Assembly (NCBI GenBank): GCA_964058845.1
Contig: CAXKVR010000942.1
Span: 43,336-107,335 of the forward strand
DNA: 64,000 bases
Source: Carex sylvatica
Lineage: Eukaryota; Streptophyta; Magnoliopsida; Poales; Cyperaceae
Direction of reading: 5' to 3'
Shown here: piece after piece, positions 46,271-59,254 of the stretch
Position numbering within the stretch: the first letter of the stretch is position 1
Layout: each line of letters begins with the position of its first letter
The notes under the pieces: model-generated
Told to the model about the DNA's origin: nothing
What the model saw: only the letters and a program-made list of their open reading frames with translations
The model's database searches: none
Translations under genes and position numbers: made by a program

Positions 46271-47839
46271 GGGAACCTATTGATTGGAAAACTATAGATT
46301 GAAAACTATACAAAATTCTCTATATATAGGTCACCATGATTAATTACTTTTTGCAAGACTCAGCTTTAGATACTAGGCATATATAATTTTAATTGTCAGA
46401 CAATATGCATTTTATTTTTCAGCTCTCTAATTTAAATTGTCACACACATTATGCATTTACAACTTCGTTGGTGAATGTTCACCTATCAGCAGTGATTATA
46501 CTATATAAACATATGATAATTAGGCCTTCGGAGTACGTCCAATGCCCATTGGACCTACTTTGGTTTGATGGGTGATCTGGCCATCCAATTGCATCAAGAA
46601 TCATGCGCTTCGTATTAAAATTCGTACGAGTTTTTATCAATTTCCGTGTGCACAGATCGTAATGTTAATCATATGGTGATAGAGCTAATTGAACCTTAAA
46701 GTAGGTGCAATGCCCATCGGATCTACTCCTATCTCGATAATTAGTGCCAAAATTCATCAATGGTCATATAGAAGGACAATTTGTGAATCTTCACCTATCA
46801 CCAACGGTACTATTATATGAACAGTATGTAAAGTAGGTTCATTTTCACTGACTATTAGAAATGAACCATTGATGATACCGTTAATTATTTACAAATCTGA
46901 GGGGCGGGTTGAGCCTCCTTAAGCTTCATTCGACTTCCTTAGTTTTTTAATGCTTCCGAATGTCGATTCCGTAAGAAGAATTAAGAACCCTGTCTCATTT
47001 AACCTCTTTTTGCCCAAATCTTAATCCTTTGTACGGATCGTAAGGCATCTCTACCATTAGGCCTCCTTAGCTTTTACCGGCCCCATAGGATATAAACTGA
47101 CTGTTACTTACAAAAATGAAAAATCGTTGGTTATTATGCATTGGTGATGTGTTGTGCAGTAGTAGTGGATGTCATTCGAACGATGATGTTTTAGAAAGAA
47201 AAAAACTTTTTATAACATAATGTATATATGAAGTTTGGTGTAAGTGATAAAATCTGACCATATAAGACGCGGTGCGTATTGAAGATATATCTGATTTAGA
47301 TTCGGACGTAGACGATGACCACAACAGATTAAGGCCGATCAAGGATTTGATATATACAACTTGAAATGTGATTCACATATTCAATAGCCTGGGCCGTACT
47401 TCCAAGAAATTAATTCAACAAGTTTGACTGAATAATTTTTTTATTAAGATACATGCATGGGTGATATTATGCAGGGTGGTCTTCTAGCAGTCTTAAAATA
47501 ATTGAATATTTATTTGCTTTGACCGCCTGGATTTTGATAAGAATTAAACTTTTGTTGGTTTACTAAAATTTAGTATTAATAGTATTTAATGTGTTTGTAT
47601 TTCTTATGATAGTTTTAATTTCATTTTTTCCTTTAAATATGTATGAAACCTCTGTTGGGGCAGCGAAGTTTGAATAAAAAGTTTTGAGTGTTTTGCTGTT
47701 TTGTTCTATTTGTGATTCCATATTTTTCTCAATTACTACTAAACCACTAAACCAGTACGTGAGCTTAACGGACAAGATCTTAATGGAACCAATTTGCGTC
47801 AATATATAAGAAAAAAAATCCAAAAGAACAACCACAACA
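46271..47839. other. intergenic, no gene seen
   Basis: Two related phrases, GCAATGCCCATCGGATCTAC (about 46706) and CCAATGCCCATTGGACCTAC (about 46538), and TTCACCTATCA near 46480 and 46790, indicate a diverged direct repeat of 170-310 bp. No gene is supported. Confidence 0.45.
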
Positions 47840-48185
47840 ATTTCAAAATGTAAGGATGAAGGAAAGTTTTCTTAATTACGAACAGATGTCATTATGACAT
47901 CACAATTAATATGAAACTTCTTCTGAACAAAAAAAAAAAAACTTGATGCTGAGAATTCTTTCTATAAATTTTAATAGAAATTTGGTAAAGACCGAGTCTT
48001 CGCATGTTTTTCATATTGAGTATCAGTATTTGTTACATTTCTCTTTCAAAGACCTTCACTGTTTCTGGATGCGGTAGTTGACAAATCAATTTCCACCAAC
48101 CAAAATTGACATAGCAGATCGGTCCACAAGTGGGTTAATGCAGATGATGGGGCCCACTAATGAGGTACGTAAAGCATTATTTCAC
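47840..48185. repeat. block Y, diverged partial copy 5
   Basis: Shares AAAATGTAAGGAT, CAGATGTCATTATGACATCA, AGACCGAGTCTTCGCATG, and AAAATTGACATAGCAGATCG with GTCCACAAGTG with blocks Y1 and Y4. It lies about 800 bp beyond the 3' end of the minus-strand kinase gene, so Y-like sequence occurs near three kinase loci in the window. Confidence 0.6.
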
Positions 48186-48996
48186 TTTGAACTAAGTGCA
48201 GTGGCATGTGCTTTGATTAGTAACTAGTCTAAATTGGATTCGATTCCAACTAATCAATTCATTTTGCACGATGTTGCACGGCTCACGGTGTACCCACCTT
48301 AACCTATCTATGTACTCAGAAATGCGGATAAAAAATTTGAAATGACCGAAATAGGCAGATTGTCCCAAACTTTGTGTATCGGCTATGTATCGGAGATGTA
48401 TCGGACGCATATCGGTATTTGATATGGATACGGAGCCATAAATGAAGTATCTAAATAACATCGGTAATAACTAATGTTATCTCTAATGGCACCTAGAGGA
48501 GAGGAGGTAAATATGAAGCCTTTTAAATTTTTTAACCCTAAATGGTTTTATAGTAAATTATAAAACTAATTAAATTTTGTGTCTAGGTAAGTAGTTCTTG
48601 GCGGAATCAAGAAACATAAAAATAAGTAAGTATATGTAAAAATAAATAGAACAGTTAAGGGACACTTGACACAAAATATGTTTACGGAGTTCAGTTTAAG
48701 ATGTCTAAGTTTCTGGAGCTCTGCGACCTTCGAGATGTTAGATTATCTTGTTCAGTGAATTAAACATTTTAACCCCAAATTTGAGGAAGATGGAAATGCT
48801 AAATGATAGACAAAAATAAAAAGAACATCAAAAAGTTTAACTAATTTCATGTTTTATCGATACAACTTAGTACAATGTATTACTAATCCAAGTTACCTTG
48901 GCCAGAAGTAACAGTTTGGGCAAAGAACCTTCCTTCTCAAATAAAAGAAGATATATAAAAAAAAGATAGTACAATTCAATTATGTATGACTAACAC
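48186..48996. other. 3' flank of the minus-strand kinase gene
   Basis: No gene. At about 48370-48420, TGTATCGG/CATATCGG phrases recur, typical of transposon debris. Confidence 0.5.
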
Positions 48997-51327
48997 CTAG
49001 CTACCTTGGCCAGAAGTATCCACACAATATGAAGAAGGCACTGTAGGGTTTGGGGGCATCCTCAAATTTTGCAAGTTCTCCCCCAACATTTGAACAATTC
49101 TCGTCATGGAAGGTCGATCTTCTGGACTCCATTGGATACACCATAATGCCACAATGGCCAGCTTTTTTGCAATTTCTTCATTTCTTCCCACATCAAGAAC
49201 TAAACATAAGTCTTTCCCTTGAGCTAATTGTCCATAAATCCGCTCTGAGAAGGGTACCTCCTCAATCTGAACCTCACCCCCTCTTAAGGGATCCACGTTC
49301 TTTCTTCCACTTACCATCTCCAAAATCAACATGCCAAAACTATAGACATCTGATTTGTAAGAGACTGCTCCGAAGTTTCTGGAGTACATTTCTGGAGCAA
49401 GATAACCCATTGTACCCCTAGCAGCACTTATAGTCATGTAGCTCTGATCCTTGGGACAGAGTTTAGAGAGACCAAAATCGGATATTTTAGGAACCAAATT
49501 GTGGTCAAGCAAAATATTCTGGGGATTGATGTCAAAGTGAAGAATACGTTGGTCACAGCCTTGGTGTAAATATTCAATACCATCTGCAATGCCCGTAACA
49601 AGTACAAGCATCTCTTCCATGCTAAATTGGCGATTTTTTGTGGAGAATATGTACTTATCTAGTGACCCATTCTCCATGAATTCATAAACAAGTGCTTGTT
49701 TCGCTCCTTCAGAGGAAAATCCCAAAAGGCGAACAACATGTACATGGTGAATTCTTCCAATGGTGGCTACTTCATTTACAAATTGTTCTCCACCCCATGC
49801 CGAGCTATGTAGCATCTTAACGGCTACTGGAATTCCGTTTGGCAACTCTCCTTTATAGACTGTCCCAAATGCCCCAGCACCTATTCTTTTGTTGAAACTC
49901 TTAGTTATCTTTTTGATGTCGTCGTATGTGTACCGTGTTGAATTCATCACCCTGTAGCTTGTTAGGAAGAGTTCGATCTTCTGACGAATGGTTTTCTTTT
50001 TCTTAGACTGGCGACGAATGAAGAAGAAAGCAATGCCTCCCAAAAGAAGAAGGGACATTATGCCTATGGATACACCTAATGACAAATAAAAAAAATTAGG
50101 TTCGTAAGCTAAATAGAATGTAAAAAAATCTGATCCTTGAGCATAGCACAAGTTCTGTGGAATCATACCGACTTTCAGCACCATTTGAGATTCTGAAAAA
50201 GAAATCGAAAAAGGTTTATATGTTAGTACTGAGTTCTCTTCATTTTTGTAAACTAATTAAAAATAAATGAGAAATTAGTAGCCATCAGGCATATTATGAT
50301 AATAAATACAGGCATAAAAGAGACGAAACGGCACAGTATGGCACTTTTGATGTCAAACAAGAGGCCAGGAGCCAGGATAACACATTCAGAAATATTTTGT
50401 CACATTTAATTATAAATAGGATATGCCATGGGTCATAACAAAAATGGTAGATATTCTTCAATTCAAGTTGGATGATGTTTACAAACATTGTAATATTGGT
50501 AGTCATGGGCAGTAAAGAACCAAAGTTAAATTTTATCCTAATTATTAGAGGGAAGGTTAACTTATAAGGTCACCTTGACAGAATGATCTTTTTGTTTTCT
50601 GGTTGAATTCACAGCGATGCCACCATTTCTTCTCACACATGCTGCAGTTGATCAACTCATCCTGCCAATACAGCGCAATGACTGGTCTTGCTTCATAGTC
50701 TCTAATCAAATTTTGGAATTCAGAAGACGATGAAGGGGTCCACCAATATTGATCCGATATTTTGGGTCCAGTAAACAAGGTGCTGTTTCTAGTCTTGGTG
50801 CAGGTGGAAGGAATCTCAGCAGTGATGGTATTAGCCCAGGCCACATAGATGAAGCGGCCTTCAGACCCGAGGCAGGAGATAGGACCCGCTAAAAATTCTT
50901 TGACTGTGAAAGAGTTGAGCACATCTGTGCAATTAAGCCAACTTATATCTACCGGAAAAGGAGGATTGAAGAGAGAGCCAGTTACGTTGGGTTCAGCAAT
51001 TTGAGACCATGGACAATTAGGGGTCCAAGAGTATCTTGTTATTGTGAGCATCGACTTTTTGTAGTCTATGGAGGTTACATTGTAGTCACCCGAAAAGGGG
51101 AGTCTTAAGACCGTGTTGCCGCCTGAGCAAGAGAGGATGAGGGTGTCATAGCCACAGTGCGGTGCATGGCTGTCGAGGCGGAAGGGGTACCTCACTATGG
51201 GTTCGTGCTTGCTGCATCTTGATGGGCCACAATCATTGGAATATGTTTGTTTAGAAAGCACCATAATGATAGGAGGGAAATAAGAGATTAAGAGTGCGAT
51301 TGCAAGTATATGGGTGAGTGGAGCCAT
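48997..51327 (-). CDS. LRK10L-type receptor-like kinase, intact frame, atypical catalytic loop
   Basis: Predicted plasma-membrane receptor kinase of 649 aa. Exon 1 is 51327-50574 (251 codons plus 1 nt), intron 50573-50193 (GT...AG), exon 2 50192-48997. Exon 1 has a signal peptide and a GUB_WAK-type wall-binding ectodomain (CGPSRCSKHEPIVRYPFRL, HCGYDTLILSC) with a C-terminal Cys motif (NCSMCEKKWWHRCEF). Exon 2 has a membrane helix (about 285-311), glycine loop GAGAFGTVYKG (about 356), VAVKML, LHFDINPQN, SDFGLSKL and GTMGYLAPE. In the catalytic loop the Lys expected after Asp-Ile is Asn (AAT, 49525-49527, about residue 474), which may lower activity. Related LRK10L proteins act in defence and stress signalling; the ligand here is unknown. 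It is head to head with the kinase at 53964. Confidence 0.9.
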
Positions 51328-52171
51328 GGGAGAGCAAATGATCTAGAGAACCAAATGGGAGAGGAGAAATAGAGAATATAATTAAGGATAATAGAATTTT
51401 TAGTAGGATACAGATAGATACAGCAAGTGTCACATGTGGGAAATAAACAAAGTTTCAAATAAAATGATAAATTAATATCATTTACAAGTAAAAGATGCTT
51501 GTCTCACTGTAATTAAAAAACTAAAAAAAATCAGGCATGTGAAGAATTTTTAAAAATTAATCCGAAATTTTACTTTCCACCGTTATTGGTCACTCCAAGA
51601 AAATGCTTTATGACAATTATTACGTCCAAACAAATTATATCTAACATTCAAAATTAATAATAATAATAATAATAATAAAAATTCACTTTATATGACATCA
51701 TCATTTGTTGGATAATTCAAAGATATTATGTTTTATAAAGAGCTAGCGTGGCATTTCATATAATTAATATTCTTATAATTTTCTGGATATTTTCTTAACT
51801 TGAAAGCATCCCATATATTTTTATTTTCTGGATATTGTTTCTTAGCATGAAAATACGGATGGATCTGCCAAAAAAAAACCAGTTATACAAATATATCAAT
51901 TATAAAAAGACGATGTTGCCGATTACAACACTTACTTGTCCTTATCTCCAAGAAGATAAATCACTTGTCATTATCATCTTATCTTTATCTCGAGGAATGT
52001 GGCTTGATTACAACGTGTATTAAGATCAAAAGTAGTGTAGAATTGACCAACGTGTATTAAGGTATTCGGTCAAAATTTAATTGGGAGTATCTTGCAATAA
52101 TGCAAGAGTTTCAGAGGCATTAGATAATTATTGAAACTTTAATTAGATAGGCGTGCTAATAGATTAGGGAG
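51328..52171. other. upstream region of the minus-strand kinase
   Basis: AT-rich, with an (AAT)n microsatellite at about 51655-51680. It presumably contains the promoter of the 48997-51327 gene, but no TATA element was chosen with confidence. Confidence 0.5.
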
Positions 52172-52551
52172 GAGCGTTCAACTGCACGTACAATGAGTTT
52201 GTGCTTCAATATATTTCACATCTTTTAATTTTGTTTTCAAAGTCAAACCGTCGATCTGAAACCCTCAACACATGATCTTCATAATAAATGTTCTTAGAGA
52301 CGAAATTTTATATTTTTTGAAATTTTTGTACTATTTGTTTACATAGATACAATATCACTTATTGGATTGTTGAGAATCTCAATAAAACAATGATTTTTTA
52401 TCTATCTAAAAAGTTAGTAAAAAATTATAAAATTATAAAATTTAATTTTTAAACATATTTTATTATGAAAAACATATTAAACGGTTACAAATCAGAAATA
52501 AATTATGTGAAATATATTGAACCACGTACAAAATCACGGTGCAATTGAGCT
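52172..52551. mobile_element. palindromic MITE between the two kinases
   Basis: Terminal inverted repeats TTCAATATATTTCAC (left, about 52206) and GTGAAATATATTGAA (right, about 52507), with outer halves GTTCAACTGCACGTA and, in reverse complement, GCTCAATTGCACCGT. The interior is an AT-rich imperfect palindrome centred near 52370. A truncated relative ends at 35072. Confidence 0.7.
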
Positions 52552-52859
52552 CTCTTTCTTGATTAGGAGCTTTGTTCGGCTTTTTAATAATGATTATATA
52601 TGTTTATTGGGTTCCTTAATTATCTTCCGTAGTGGGCCCCACCACGTGCACTGATCAACTTTGTGGACTGATAGCAATGTCAGCTTTTATGCTGAAAGAT
52701 GCTTCAAATTGATATTTTTTTTTCTCTCTCTTTTTCTTCTTTTTAGAAACTTCGTAGATGTTTCCAAGGGTTGCATGTTACTGGCCATTTCCTAACAAGT
52801 TGCTATGGTACTGATTCAAAAAGACGAAAATAGTGACAGGCTATGAACCTTTAAAAAAG

Positions 52860-53501
52860 GGGAATTTTACGTATACCACTCAAAAACTTCAAAATTACGT
52901 ATTTATTCCTCCAAATTTTAAAATTACGTATTTCTTCCTCAAAACTTCAAAAATTCACAAATTTACCAATTTATTATCTTTTTTATTGTAACTAATTTTA
53001 AATTTATAAATTTTTTATTTTAACCTTTTAAAACATAAAAATTGTCGTTTATTTAAGGAAAATGTTGGTCTTATATTTAATCGATGCGTGTCGCTTCAAG
53101 ATTTGAACTGATCTAGCACACACAGATCTTTTAGCATTCCAGACGGTAAAAAAACTCATCGGATTCAAAAATTGAGTATGATAGGCATTGAATGCAAACC
53201 GTCTCTATACCTAAATAAATGAATCATTTGCCTCGAAAAACAATGAAATATAAGACCGACATTTTTCTCAAACAAGCTACAATTTTTTTAGGCTTTCAAT
53301 AAAGAGTAAAATAGGTATTTTATAAATTTGAAAATAGTTTTAATATAAAAGATAATAAAATGGGTAAATTTCTTAGTTTTTGTAGTTTTGAGGGAAAATA
53401 CGTAATTTCAAAGTTTAGAGGTAGCAATACGTAATTTCAAAGTTTAGAGAGGAAAATACGTAATTTCAGAGTTTAGATGAAGAAATACGTGAAATTCCCC
53501 C
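52860..53501. mobile_element. 642-bp Mutator-like MITE with perfect 9-bp target duplication
   Basis: Left end GGGAATTTTACGTAT, right end (reverse complement) GGGGGAATTTCACGTATTTC. It is flanked by TTAAAAAAG at 52851-52859 and 53502-53510, a perfect 9-bp duplication typical of Mutator-like elements. Near each end ACGTAATTTCAAAGTTTAGA-type motifs or their complement recur three times. It has no coding capacity. Confidence 0.85.
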
Positions 53502-53510
53502 TTAAAAAAG

Positions 53511-53963
53511 TAGCAGGCTCTGCAGTTCACATGAAGAATTTACAAAAAGAATAAACCAAATTATCATTAATTTGTAGTTAAAACAAATATGGACATCACC
53601 GAAATTTTTATTCATCACCACAATATAAAAATTTACACAAATGAACAATTCAGGATATGAATAAAACAAGACAATATATGTTATTTGCTTGAGAATTTTC
53701 AAGAAAAAAAAAAGACGACCACTATTGTGAACTTAGTGGTTGGGCATTTTTTTTTATAAATCGAGGGTATTTGTGTAATTTTTTTTTTAATTGAGAATAA
53801 GAGTAAAAATTTAGGTGGACATCATCTTCAAGGAAACTTGTTATATTCATAATTGTTTGACATCATTTTCATTGATGCTTCCTCATCATTTATATGCATC
53901 TCTCTTAAAAATCAATAACTCACAACTGGTTTATATGCTAACCAATACAAAAAAGTAAGAAGC
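53511..53963. promoter_or_regulatory. 5' flank of the plus-strand kinase
   Basis: Region directly upstream of the ATG at 53964. It contains TTTATAAAT-like sequence near 53753 and TTTATATGC near 53889 and 53931, but no single TATA box can be chosen. It is bounded on the left by the Mutator-like MITE. Confidence 0.35.
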
Positions 53964-56957
53964 ATGAAATTCCTACACTTAGTCATTGTTCTCTTCCTCT
54001 TTTATAATTTTGGAGGATCCTTCTCTTCTTCATGTGGAGAGCTTGGTAACATCACTTATCCTTATCATCTTCCTGGAACATGCAATTGGAAGACCTACGA
54101 GATGCATTGTGAGGGCAACAACACCGTGTTTTACATTGGAGCCACCAAGTATTTTGTAAAAGATCTGTCCATAAAAAACAAGACATTTTGGATTGTTGAT
54201 CCTGACTTGGCAGTAGGAGGCTTACCAAATCAGACTGTTTCTTTGGATCAATACCGTCATTTATTTAAGCCATACAGCATTTCTTTTATTGAAATTTTGA
54301 TCTACTTCTTCAATTGTACTGAAGAAGTAGATGACTCAGATAACTACAAGCTAATTATGAATGGGCCTCGTTCAAGAGTTTATGCAGGAGTTTTCAATCT
54401 TGTTGGCAGCACCCCCAAGTCATGTAGGCATGTAGGAAGTGTTTTAGTCGATTCTGATATGGTAATGGTTTGGGATGAGATTGATGGCGTCGAAATGATG
54501 AAGATGCTGAGACGGGGAATAATGGTAAGCTGGGATGTTGATGCTGTCCATCGGTGTTCTCTTTTATCATATTGCTGGAGTTCTACCTTCAGGTAAACAA
54601 AAGTGTCTATCTTTCCTCGAATATAGTCTTGCAGCTCTATTTCTACCAAATTTACAAAGCTAGCTGATTTTTGTGCTGAAACTCGGCCGAATTTGTGCTT
54701 TAAAAGTCATATTAATTGGATGAGATTTTAAGTAGATCTATGCTTTTAAAATGGTTCAAATGAATGGGCCAACTTTTGTGTTTTAATCTGTTATGTTCAG
54801 CAAAGGATCATCTTAATTAATTAGATCAATTAGAACAATGTAATTCATTAGATCTATTTCAATTACTCCTAAATAGGTGAAATTTATGTTCTAGCTAGAA
54901 TTATATTTCTATAGTACAGCTTAAGTGAAGTGTTATGTGTATTTAAACTAATTAACTTTCTTATCAATTATGTAATATATATTTTATTATTTATGTATTT
55001 TTTTTGTTTGTCAATGCAGTCAATTTGTGATTATAAATAGATACAATGAATTATCTATTGGCGAGAAGCTCCATCAGTTTCTTTCCTTTCAGTCATTATT
55101 TTTGCAATGCACTTATCAACCACCAGAATTTGGAACCTATAGTAATTCGCTCATTGTTTTTGGTTTCATGGTCATATTGCTTGCTCTATTGGACATTCTT
55201 CTCGTTTTATTGGGTAAGCAACATTTCTAAATGAAACCCCTCTTCTGACATAACCTCACATGTAAATTTTCCTTTATGTTCAAGTTACTGTTCATAAAAG
55301 ATTAACAAGGAATTATAGAAGCAATAAGTTTTATGAGTTCTCTATTTGATTATGATTTATTTATTTGAAACTGCGTTGTGATTTTAGTCTGGTAGTTGGT
55401 AAACTATTATAAGTTTTTGGCCCAAATTACAGTAAATTAATTGAACGCTCTCCTCAGTGAAAAAACCAGGGGAAGAAGAATAAGTGAACAAACAAATTAA
55501 TATATAGTCTGAGTACGGACTGAATGGTATCAATTTGTAGTACAGCTCAAAACAACCAGTGACACAATGAAACGTGGAGAGTTCCAGGATGGAGGATAGA
55601 GTGAGATCAAAATCTAGATAAAACATAATTAATCCGTAATTATTTTGATGTTCAAATCATACTTGCACAGTTTTTTTTTTTGTACTTAGAAGTATTGTTT
55701 CAGAGACATATATACTTCCCAAAAGAGCGTATGTTTGGTAACAAAAGAGAAAACAAGTAGTTCATTGATAACAATTATTACTTTCTTTGAGTCCTTCATT
55801 TGCATTATCTATGATCTAATAATAATTTTTTATTTACAGGACTAAGGCTTACATTAGTTCCACTAACAATACTTTCATTCCTTCTTCACAAGTACAAGCG
55901 AGTTTCTCTATCAGTCAATTATATCGAGAAGTTTTTAAGAAAACATGAAATGTTTTCCATTAGACGGTATGATTTTGTAGAGATCTCTATAATGACGAAC
56001 AATTTTAGAGAAAAGCTTGGGCAAGGTGGCTTTGGATCAGTTTACAAGGGTAAACTATTTAATGGTCGTATGGTGGCTGTCAAAATGTTGACCAATTCAT
56101 TGGGTGATGGGGATGATTTCATTAGCGAAGTGGCAACAATCGGTAACATACACCATGCAAACATAGTGCACCTTATTGGGTTTTGCTCTGAGGGTTCAAA
56201 GCGGGCACTCGTTTATCCTTATATGTCAAGGAGCTCACTTGATAAGTATATCTTCTCTTCAAGTTACAATTCTTTTACAGTACAGAAAAGAAGAGAGATA
56301 GCCCTAGGCATTGCACGAGGTATAGACTACCTTCATCGCGGGTGTCAGATGCAAATATTGCACTCCGACATAAAGCCTCACAATATCCTATTAGATCATG
56401 ACTTAATCCCAAAAATTTCCGACTTTGGACTTGCCAAATTATACTCTAGAGAATACAACCAAGTGACGCTTAGCACGGCACGTGGCACAATAGGGTATAT
56501 AGCTCCTGAGCTAATATCAAGGGCCTTTGGTGTGATATCATTCAAGGCAGATGTATACAGTTTTGGGATGCTGCTGATGGAGATGGCGAGTGGCAGACGA
56601 AATGTTAATAATCATACAGAGAGCTCGAGCCAAGTCTATTATCCATCATGGATATACAACCAACTCAACCTTTCAGAGGAGACACATAATTATAACTCAA
56701 ATAATAGTGTTGCACAATTTGGAGAAATAGAAGGAATCCTATATAAGGTTGCCTTGTGGTGCATTCAAATGAGAGCATCGAACCGGCCCTCCATGAGTAG
56801 AGTCATAGAGATGCTGCAGAGTGATCCAGATAGTTTGGAGATGCCACCAAGACCTTTCACGATAGGCCCGCCAGAAGACTTCTCCGCGAGATTCTCTCAA
56901 ATTGATTCATGTAGCATAGAGCTGTCAGAAATTTCAGAAGAAATTAGTTTGCTTTGA
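53964..56957 (+). CDS. LRK10L-type receptor-like kinase, intact
   Basis: Predicted plasma-membrane receptor kinase of 646 aa. Exons are 53964-54592, 55020-55213 and 55840-56957, all with GT...AG introns and consistent phase. Exon 1 encodes a signal peptide (MKFLHLVIVLFLFYNFGG) and a GUB_WAK-type domain (CGELGNITYPYHL, YEMHCEGNNTVF). Exon 2 carries a Cys-Tyr-Gln-Pro-Pro spacer and the membrane helix (about 254-293 with the start of exon 3). Exon 3 is the kinase: GQGGFGSVYKG (335), VAVKML with Lys356, Glu371, LHSDIKPHN with Asp451 and Lys453, [10 protein letters not shown] (Asp469), GTIGYIAPE. The usual HRD/HFD is HSD, a non-RD form. The pseudogenes at 11579 and 16178 are close relatives. Block X follows downstream. 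Confidence 0.93.
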
Positions 56958-57018
56958 ATATAAAAAAAAAAAAAAAAATGTGTTGCTTTGATTTTGGAGG
57001 AAATTAGTATCTTTGTAC

Positions 57019-57085
57019 CTAATGTAACTAGAATAAAGCACGCGGACTTGCGCTAATGTAACTAGAATAAAGCACGCGGACTTGC
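57019..57085. repeat. 34-bp tandem duplication in kinase 3' flank
   Basis: CTAATGTAACTAGAATAAAG with CACGCGGACTTGC occurs twice in direct succession about 60 bp past the stop codon, probably within the 3' UTR. Pseudogene 1 has a single diverged version. Confidence 0.9.
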
Positions 57086-57455
57086 AGCATTTTCATTAAT
57101 TATAACAGAAGGTAGATATTTGAAAATTTCGAGTGTGAATTGTATTGGATTCATTTCTTATAAAACTAAAATATCCAAATGTTATTAGGTATTACTGAAG
57201 ATATATAGCTATATTAGAAATTTGAAGAATGTACGTACCAAGTGCAGTACGTTTGCCTTGTTTGTACTGTATGAAGGCTTGCCCTTTTTTGATCCGCACG
57301 ATTAGATTTCAATTAATGGTCGTGATTTCGAACCTATGACCTTACATATAGAAATCATTGTCTTTATCGGAAGACAAAATACTGGTTCTTAATGGGCCGG
57401 CACAAATTATTTGCTTAACTTCTATTTATTATATACTTTATATAAGTTTTTTTAA

Positions 57456-58160
57456 TGTCCTATACTATCATCATTTTTTGAAAAATTTCATCCGATCATC
57501 AATGGGCCGGTATGGGCCGGCATTCTGATTTTGTCCGATTTTCTCTAAATTTCTAGCTGAGATATTATATGACGAGAAAAGTGTACTTAAACGTGACCCA
57601 CCTAAGGATGATCGACCTCATGGGTAACTAAATTTCTGCTTCGTAAAATTTGCTATCCGTTACTGCTGTATTAAATCAGAGAGGAGGACATGGAAGACGT
57701 GTCATGGCCACATGCTCCTTTTGGGGCCCACACTGTCTCTATTGGCCGCTAAATGCACAAAAATAGACGAGAAAAAGGTCAATAAAGTATGTGTCAGGAT
57801 TTTCTATGGCGGAGTAAGCATGGCCAAAAAAAAATACTGAACATTGTTTTTAACTTATATATCTCTATATATCGGTTGAAGATACCTTTTTTTCAGAATG
57901 GTTGTCTTGGTTTTTACCAACAAAATGATGTCAGTATTGAAAACCTTTTTTTGTTTTTAAACATTTTTACATTTTTTTTTTTTTGTGTGCTGAGAATTAT
58001 AATAAAGAACATATAGTGCTGTCTCGAATGAGTGTAGCAATCATAACAATATCATTTTTTGAGTATATTATTTTAGACATCATTTAAATCTACGTTGTAT
58101 TACATAGTTAAAATATGTTTGTTTATTTTATCAAATCATTTTATTGGTACCACTCTATCT
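57456..58160. repeat. duplicated block X, right copy
   Basis: Partner of 4537-5034. Contains about 200 bp (57755-57955) absent from the left copy and lies 500 bp downstream of the intact kinase gene. No coding seen. Confidence 0.85.
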
Positions 58161-58829
58161 ATATTTGACCCGTTATATTCTATGCCGACGCCAGAGAAAT
58201 AAAAAATATTTAATTTAGTTGTCTTTTTATTATAAAGAATTATGTTTCCCTATGTGGACCAATAAGCTCGCGTTCAGCATTCAAGGAACACACACAACAA
58301 ATTAATAGTAAACCTATGAAAATATCGAAACATAAATTGGGCCGTAATTTTGGACATCATATATTATAAAAAATAAGATCATATCAGAGGTGCAATATTT
58401 TTTTTTTTTATTTCGTGTCTTTTATTCGGCCGGTGCCACTCACTAAATGATTCCAGTTTTTTTTTTTTAACTCCTCCGTACATTAAACATTTCTCACAAA
58501 CATATATTGGGCCGGGCCTTTGATCTGATTATATGAATGGTCGGCCAGTTTTAAATAATTTCCAAACATGTGAACTCCTTGGATATATTTCCAGCTGTAT
58601 ATCTGCGAAGGACATAAATTTGAGTTTATTTTTACAAGTAAAAGGGAAACACAAATTGAATTAATAGGAAATTTATGTACAAGTGTATTAGTTGAGCTTG
58701 AGCCACATCAGGATGAAAGTGCGTGCTTGTTGAGAACTAGCATTTGATTTAGTGGCAAAATCAATGCTCTTTGTGTCGCAAAGAAAATTATTTGTGGATA
58801 TTAAATAGTTGGGTGGCTTGACCTCCAAT

Positions 58830-58861
<32 letters not shown>
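58161..58861. other. intergenic, no gene seen
   Basis: AT-rich, ending in a (TA)n run at 58831-58860 that is the landing site of the next MITE. Confidence 0.5.
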
Positions 58862-58864
<3 letters not shown>

Positions 58865-59228
58865 GAGGGATCTAATTACACCCTTTTTTGATGACACCGG
58901 ATTACACCCTATGTTTACAAAGTTCAAACAGTCGATCCAAACCGTTCAACTTGATAGATATGTTAAAATGTGCTTGCAGATCAAATTTTATATTTTTCTG
59001 ATTTTTTTTACTATTTATTATGATGGGTACAAAAATAATATAGCGATTTTGTTAAATACTTAATAAATAGTAAAAAAATTTAAAAAAATGTAAAATTTGG
59101 TCTGTAAGCACATTTTAACATATCCATTATGTTGAACAGTTTGGATCGACTGTTTGGAATTTGAAAACTTTAAAAATGGAGAGTGTAATTCAGTGTCACC
59201 AAAAAAAGATGTAATTGGATCCCTCCTC
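58862..59228. mobile_element. intact palindromic MITE, GAGGAGGGATC family
   Basis: 367 bp with inverted ends GAGGAGGGATCTAATTACA and, in reverse complement, GAGGAGGGATCCAATTACA, in a (TA)n context on both sides. The whole element folds on itself around about 59045. The related copy at 10871 has lost its right end. Confidence 0.85.
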
Positions 59229-59254
59229 TATATATATATATATATATATATATA

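Noticed and set aside
49050..49421. 123-codon plus-strand frame
   Set aside because: Antisense shadow of the minus-strand kinase exon.
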